Shown piece by piece: positions 9,853 through 12,835 of a stretch of DNA of 12,835 nt (position 1 is its first letter; every line of letters begins with the position of its first letter). Position numbers and translations under genes: made by a program. Below the pieces are notes generated by a model. It saw only the letters and a list, made by a program, of their open reading frames with translations. It was not told the DNA's origin and did no database searches. Origin of the DNA: DAOTXL01 sp034434895 (lineage in GTDB: Bacteria > Chloroflexota > Anaerolineae > JAAYZQ01); contig DAOTYI010000089.1 in assembly GCA_034434895.1 (NCBI GenBank), forward strand, positions 1 to 12,835, read 5' to 3'.

Positions 9853-10959
9853 ATGAAGGGGGTCCGGGGATATGGGTGGCGAGGTTTGCTGTTGCTGCTG
9901 GCTTTGCTGGCCGGCCGGCCACCCTCGCCGCCGGTAGCCCTGGGCCCGCAGCAGATGGTGCACAGCATCAACCCCAAACTGGGCATTCACACCCGCCTGA
10001 CTGACGAGGTGGAACCGTGGAAGATCAAGCGCACGCTGGAGATGGTGCGCGAGCTGGGGGCAGGCTGGATCGTCGAATATTTCCCCTGGGCCTACTATGA
10101 ACCATCGCCCGGCCGCTTCGACTGGAGCCATGCCGACCTGGTGGTGGATCACGCCCGCCGCCAGGGGTTGACCGTCATCGCCCGGTTGGGCTTTGTGCCG
10201 GAATGGGCACGCCCCGACCCTGAAGAGCAACCGACCACCTTCACCTACCTGGACAGGGAGCATTATGACGATCTGGCCGCCTATGTCGCTGCTTTTGCCG
10301 AGCATTTTCGTGGGCGCGTCGAGCATATCGTCATCTGGAACGAGCCGAACATCAGCCTGGAGTGGGGCTACCGGCCGGTGGATCCGGAAGGCTATGTGGC
10401 CCTGCTGCGCGCCGTATATCCCCGCGCCAGGGCCGCCAATCCTGAGGTGGTGGTGCTGGGCGGGGCGCTGGCCCCCACCCTGGCCCCCGTCGGCGACCCG
10501 GAAGGGATGAACGACCTGGACTATCTGCGGCGGATGTTGGCTGCCGGAGCAGGCGAGGTGATGGACGGACTGGCCGTCCATGCCTACGGCTGGCAGAGGC
10601 CGGCCGATGCCCCGCCGGATCCAACCGAAGTGAACTGGAACCGCACGCTGCTGCTCCGCCAGTTGCTGGTCGAGGCCGGGTATGCCGATCTGCCGATCTA
10701 TATCACCGAGGGCGGCTGGAACGACCATCCGCGCTGGACGAAAGCGGTGCCCCCCTCGCAGCGGGCTGCCTTTACCGTGCAGGCCTATCGGCAGGCGTTG
10801 GAGGAGTGGCCCTGGTGCCAGGCGGTCGTCCTGTGGGCCTTCCGTTTCCCCCGCCCGACCAACACTTACCAGGACTATTTTACCTTTGTCACCACCGATT
10901 TTACCCCCAAGCCGATCTACTTGGCCGTGCAGCGGTATGCGCGGGGGGAGGGGCCGTGA
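9853..10959 (+). CDS. Secreted clan GH-A-type glycoside hydrolase (GH39/GH5-like)
   Basis: A 368-residue protein predicted to act outside the cytoplasm on a saccharide. The N-terminus has basic residues followed by a leucine-rich stretch (about 11-21) that looks like a signal peptide or anchor, with no lipobox cysteine. The rest is a TIM-barrel hydrolase: PWAYYEPSPGRFDW after strand two, the acid/base Glu in IWNEPN (E164), VHAYGW near 244, and the probable nucleophile in IYITEGGW (E286). This two-Glu arrangement is that of clan GH-A; family and substrate are not certain. ATG at 9853 is preferred because a perfect TATAAT overlaps the alternative in-frame ATG at 9844, which would then lie upstream of the transcription start. 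It is coupled to the next gene by a GTGA overlap. Confidence 0.85.
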   Translation: MKGVRGYGWRGLLLLLALLAGRPPSPPVALGPQQMVHSINPKLGIHTRLTDEVEPWKIKRTLEMVRELGAGWIVEYFPWAYYEPSPGRFDWSHADLVVDHARRQGLTVIARLGFVPEWARPDPEEQPTTFTYLDREHYDDLAAYVAAFAEHFRGRVEHIVIWNEPNISLEWGYRPVDPEGYVALLRAVYPRARAANPEVVVLGGALAPTLAPVGDPEGMNDLDYLRRMLAAGAGEVMDGLAVHAYGWQRPADAPPDPTEVNWNRTLLLRQLLVEAGYADLPIYITEGGWNDHPRWTKAVPPSQRAAFTVQAYRQALEEWPWCQAVVLWAFRFPRPTNTYQDYFTFVTTDFTPKPIYLAVQRYARGEGP

Positions 10960-11771
10960 GGAGGCGTTCAGGAGCCGGGTCGGGGCGAACTCTGGTCATG
11001 GGAGTGGTCGCCAGCCTGTTGTTGGGAGCGGGGCTGTGGCTGCTGCTGCGGTCGCTGCCGGCGGCGGTGGACCCCACCTGGCAGCGGATCGTCGAGACGG
11101 GTGTGCTGCGGGTATGCACCGACCCCAGTTGGCCGCCGTTCGAGTTTGTGATCGAGGAGGGGGGGCAGGTCCAGGGCTTTGACATCGAGCTGGCCGGGTC
11201 CCTGGCGGCGCGGCTGGCTCCCGGCATCCACGCCCAGATCGTCCCCGTCGGCTTTGATGGGCTGTACGATGCCCTGCTGTCCGGCCGGTGCGACGCTGTG
11301 CTCTCGGCCCTGCCTTACGAACCGATGCGCACCCAGGATGTGGCTTACTCACTGGCCTACTTTAACGCCGGGCTGGTGTTGGTGGTGCGGGCGGGAAGCG
11401 ACGAGATCGAGACCGTGGACGACCTGAGGGGCCGGGCCGTGGGTGTGGAGTGGGGTTTTGTGCCGGAAGGAAACAGCCGGCAGCGGCTTCTCCTCCAGAA
11501 CCTGGGCCTGCGCCGCTATGATACGCCGCTGGATGCCCTCCGCGCCTTGCAAGCCGGCGAGGTGGAGGCGGCCCTGGTGGACCGGATCACGGCTCTGACC
11601 TACCTGCATGACTGCCAGGGCTTGCAGATCGTGGGCGAGCCGCTGACCGATGTGAGCTACTCCATCCCGGTCCGGCCCGACAGCTTCAAGTTGCTGGAGG
11701 AGATCAACCGCGTGCTGCTGGAGATGCGGCAGGACGGCACGCTGGAGAGGTTACAGGAAAGGTGGTTCTAG
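10956..11771 (+). CDS. Family-3 extracellular solute-binding protein (amino-acid ABC transporter type), membrane-anchored, orphan
   Basis: A 271-residue periplasmic-binding-protein-like protein (SBP_bac_3). An arginine-rich start (RRRSGAGSGR) and a hydrophobic helix (about 12-32) suggest an uncleaved anchor or signal peptide. The binding lobe begins at LRVCTDPSWPPFEFV (51-65) and continues with GFDIELAGSLAARL, GFDGLYDALLSGRCDAV, and EPMRTQDVAYS, where R125 is at the place of the Arg that usually binds the ligand carboxylate. GTG at 10956 is chosen because it overlaps the hydrolase TGA as GTGA, follows a GGGGGGAGGGG ribosome site, and includes the positively charged N-terminus; ATG at 10998 is an alternative. 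No permease or ATPase gene follows within the window, so transport partners, if any, lie elsewhere. The ligand is unknown. Confidence 0.9.
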   Translation: MRRRSGAGSGRTLVMGVVASLLLGAGLWLLLRSLPAAVDPTWQRIVETGVLRVCTDPSWPPFEFVIEEGGQVQGFDIELAGSLAARLAPGIHAQIVPVGFDGLYDALLSGRCDAVLSALPYEPMRTQDVAYSLAYFNAGLVLVVRAGSDEIETVDDLRGRAVGVEWGFVPEGNSRQRLLLQNLGLRRYDTPLDALRALQAGEVEAALVDRITALTYLHDCQGLQIVGEPLTDVSYSIPVRPDSFKLLEEINRVLLEMRQDGTLERLQERWF

Positions 11772-11860
11772 CAGCCTGTCGGCGAGGCGATCTGGAGTCA
11801 GGGCTTTAGCCGGTTTCAGCCGGAAACGCACCGGCTAAAGCCTCCACTCCGACAGGCTGC
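11771..11860. repeat. 90-nt nested inverted repeat between convergent genes
   Basis: Outer arms GCAGCCTGTCGG (11771-11782) and CCGACAGGCTGC (11849-11860) are perfect. Inner arms at 11794-11814 and 11830-11850 match over 21 nt except for three central positions; the shared core is GCTTTAGCCGGT / ACCGGCTAAAGC. The left side has 11 extra bases (11783-11793) between the arms while the right arms abut. The first G is the last base of the TAG stop of the binding-protein gene. It could serve as terminator for both converging genes, but it looks like a copy of a dispersed palindromic family. Confidence 0.85.
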
Positions 11861-11890
11861 CAGCTCCCAATCCCTCCGCTGTTCCACCGA

Positions 11891-12835
11891 TCACTGGGTG
11901 GACCCGGCCTCCGGCAGCCAGATCATCCGCTCCTCGATCCAGCCTCCCACTTCGTGCTCCGGCACGCCGGCGGGAATGCCATCCAGCCGGAAGAAAAAGT
12001 CGTTCAACGGCCGCTGATTTCCCCCGTTGGCGTCCATGATCCACAACCGCATTTTGGAGGCGGCATTATCCACCAGGGAGAATTGATCGGGCCATTTTTC
12101 ATCACGGGTGGAGACGAAAATGAGATACCTGCCGTCGGGTGACCAGGTCGGCAGGCCGTTCCAGTACCAGTCGTCGGTCAGATGGCGCTGATCGCTGCCG
12201 TCGGTGCGGATGACATTCACCTGCCAGTAGCCACTCACCCTGGACATGTAGGCGATCATCTGACCGTCGGGCGAAACGGCCGGCGCGGTGTCGTCTTTGA
12301 AGCGGGTCAGTTGCTTCGGGTTGGTGCCGTCTGCGTCCATCAGGTACAGGCCGCAGGCATTCTCCACACAGCCCTGATACACGATCCGGCCGTCGGGCAG
12401 GAAGGCCGGCGTCCGGCCGATGATGGGCGAACCGTGGCGCTGGATCTCGATGAACGGCTCATCGCCGATGCCGGTGAACAGGTACAGGCGGCTTTCACGG
12501 TCCGGCTCCTGCCGCGAGGGGAAGACGAACCGCTGACCATCGGGCGCCCAATCGGGACGGGCCGCTTCGGTAAAGCGGATCATCGTCCAGGTGTCGGGGC
12601 TGTCGAAGGGCCGTGACAGCAAGCCCCGTTGGTCTTGTTTCCACGAGCGCCAGCCGATCCGTTTCCTGTCGGGGGTAACGGCCGGCTGGCTGCCCTGCTC
12701 GATCAACCTGTCCATCTTGCCGCTGGCCAGGTCCAGGCGGTAGATGTCATAGGTCCGCCGCGCCGGGTCAAACACCGGGAAGAACAGGAGGCCGCTCAGT
12801 TGGGGGGGAGGACCGGCCGCCCGGGTGGCCGCAGG
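11891..12835 (-). CDS. TolB/PD40-type beta-propeller protein, 5' end outside window
   Basis: The frame is open to the right edge; the GTG at 12775 lies inside LLFFPVFDPARRTYDIY, a normal first blade, so the gene starts beyond the window. The visible part (314 residues) carries repeated PD40/WD40-like blades with the signature xPxWSPDGxxIxF: QPAVTPDRKRIGW, RPDWAPDGQRFVF, TPAFLPDGRIVYQ, APAVSPDGQMIAYMS, LPTWSPDGRYLIFVS. These alternate with IYRLDLASG, LYLMDADGT, VIRTDGS and LWIMDANGG strands. Such proteins are commonly exported and act as scaffolds or binding domains, often after a proline-rich linker, which is consistent with the GPPPQ segment near the edge. Partner and function are unknown. 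The gene ends at TGA 11891, facing the nested inverted repeat. Confidence 0.88.
   Translation of the reverse strand, partial: PAATRAAGPPPQLSGLLFFPVFDPARRTYDIYRLDLASGKMDRLIEQGSQPAVTPDRKRIGWRSWKQDQRGLLSRPFDSPDTWTMIRFTEAARPDWAPDGQRFVFPSRQEPDRESRLYLFTGIGDEPFIEIQRHGSPIIGRTPAFLPDGRIVYQGCVENACGLYLMDADGTNPKQLTRFKDDTAPAVSPDGQMIAYMSRVSGYWQVNVIRTDGSDQRHLTDDWYWNGLPTWSPDGRYLIFVSTRDEKWPDQFSLVDNAASKMRLWIMDANGGNQRPLNDFFFRLDGIPAGVPEHEVGGWIEERMIWLPEAGSTQ

Noticed and set aside
10806..10955. Upstream start for the solute-binding protein at 10806
   Set aside because: It would overlap 150 nt of the hydrolase; the GTG at 10956 has a ribosome site, the overlap junction and a proper charged plus hydrophobic N-terminus.

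Overview
The window is GC-rich and bacterial. The best guess is a member of the Chloroflexota (Anaerolineae or Caldilineae type). This rests on the style of the RpoB N-terminus, the mix of surface-glycan genes and secreted beta-propellers, and the many small intergenic palindromes. It is an inference; a phylogeny of the full-length RpoB encoded here would settle it. There are nine protein-coding genes, two of them cut by the window ends. I see no tRNA, rRNA, CRISPR array, transposase or phage gene.

Layout. (1) At the left edge, on +, is the 3' part of a YVTN/YncE-type beta-propeller gene. A GC-rich hairpin follows it and separates it from the convergent rpoB. (2) On -, 5068 to 1181, lies a complete rpoB. 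It stands alone: no rpoC follows and no rplL precedes. It has its own near-consensus promoter about 230 nt upstream and a leader hairpin next to the Shine-Dalgarno sequence. (3) On -, 9448 to 5358, is a four-gene surface-polysaccharide cassette: membrane GT2 glycosyltransferase, GT4 glycosyltransferase, flippase-like/LPG-synthase-type membrane protein, and NAD-dependent sugar-nucleotide epimerase. It is driven by a consensus promoter (TTGACA, 17 nt, TATAAT). Two of its three junctions are 4-nt ATGA overlaps. The third holds a 7-nt-periodic AT-rich palindromic repeat. (4) From 9449 to 9852 is a divergent control region with palindromic repeats. (5) On +, 9853 to 11771, is a pair made of a clan-A-type glycoside hydrolase, apparently leaderless, and a membrane-anchored family-3 solute-binding protein joined by a GTGA overlap. 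(6) A 90-nt nested inverted repeat follows. (7) On -, running off the right edge, is a TolB/PD40-type beta-propeller.

Function. The cassette would make an activated sugar (epimerase), load it on polyprenyl phosphate (GT2), extend a glycan (GT4) and handle a lipid or lipid-linked intermediate (flippase-like protein). The hydrolase and the orphan binding protein look like an envelope pair that cleaves or senses saccharide. rpoB shares the strand but has its own promoter, so it need not be part of the cassette.

The points most worth attention are three features of RpoB and its locus (a Trp-rich insertion of about 150 residues, Gln at the rifampicin position equivalent to E. coli D516, and the solitary gene) and three unrelated palindromic repeat types. 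I found no clear evidence for a wholly new multi-gene system.
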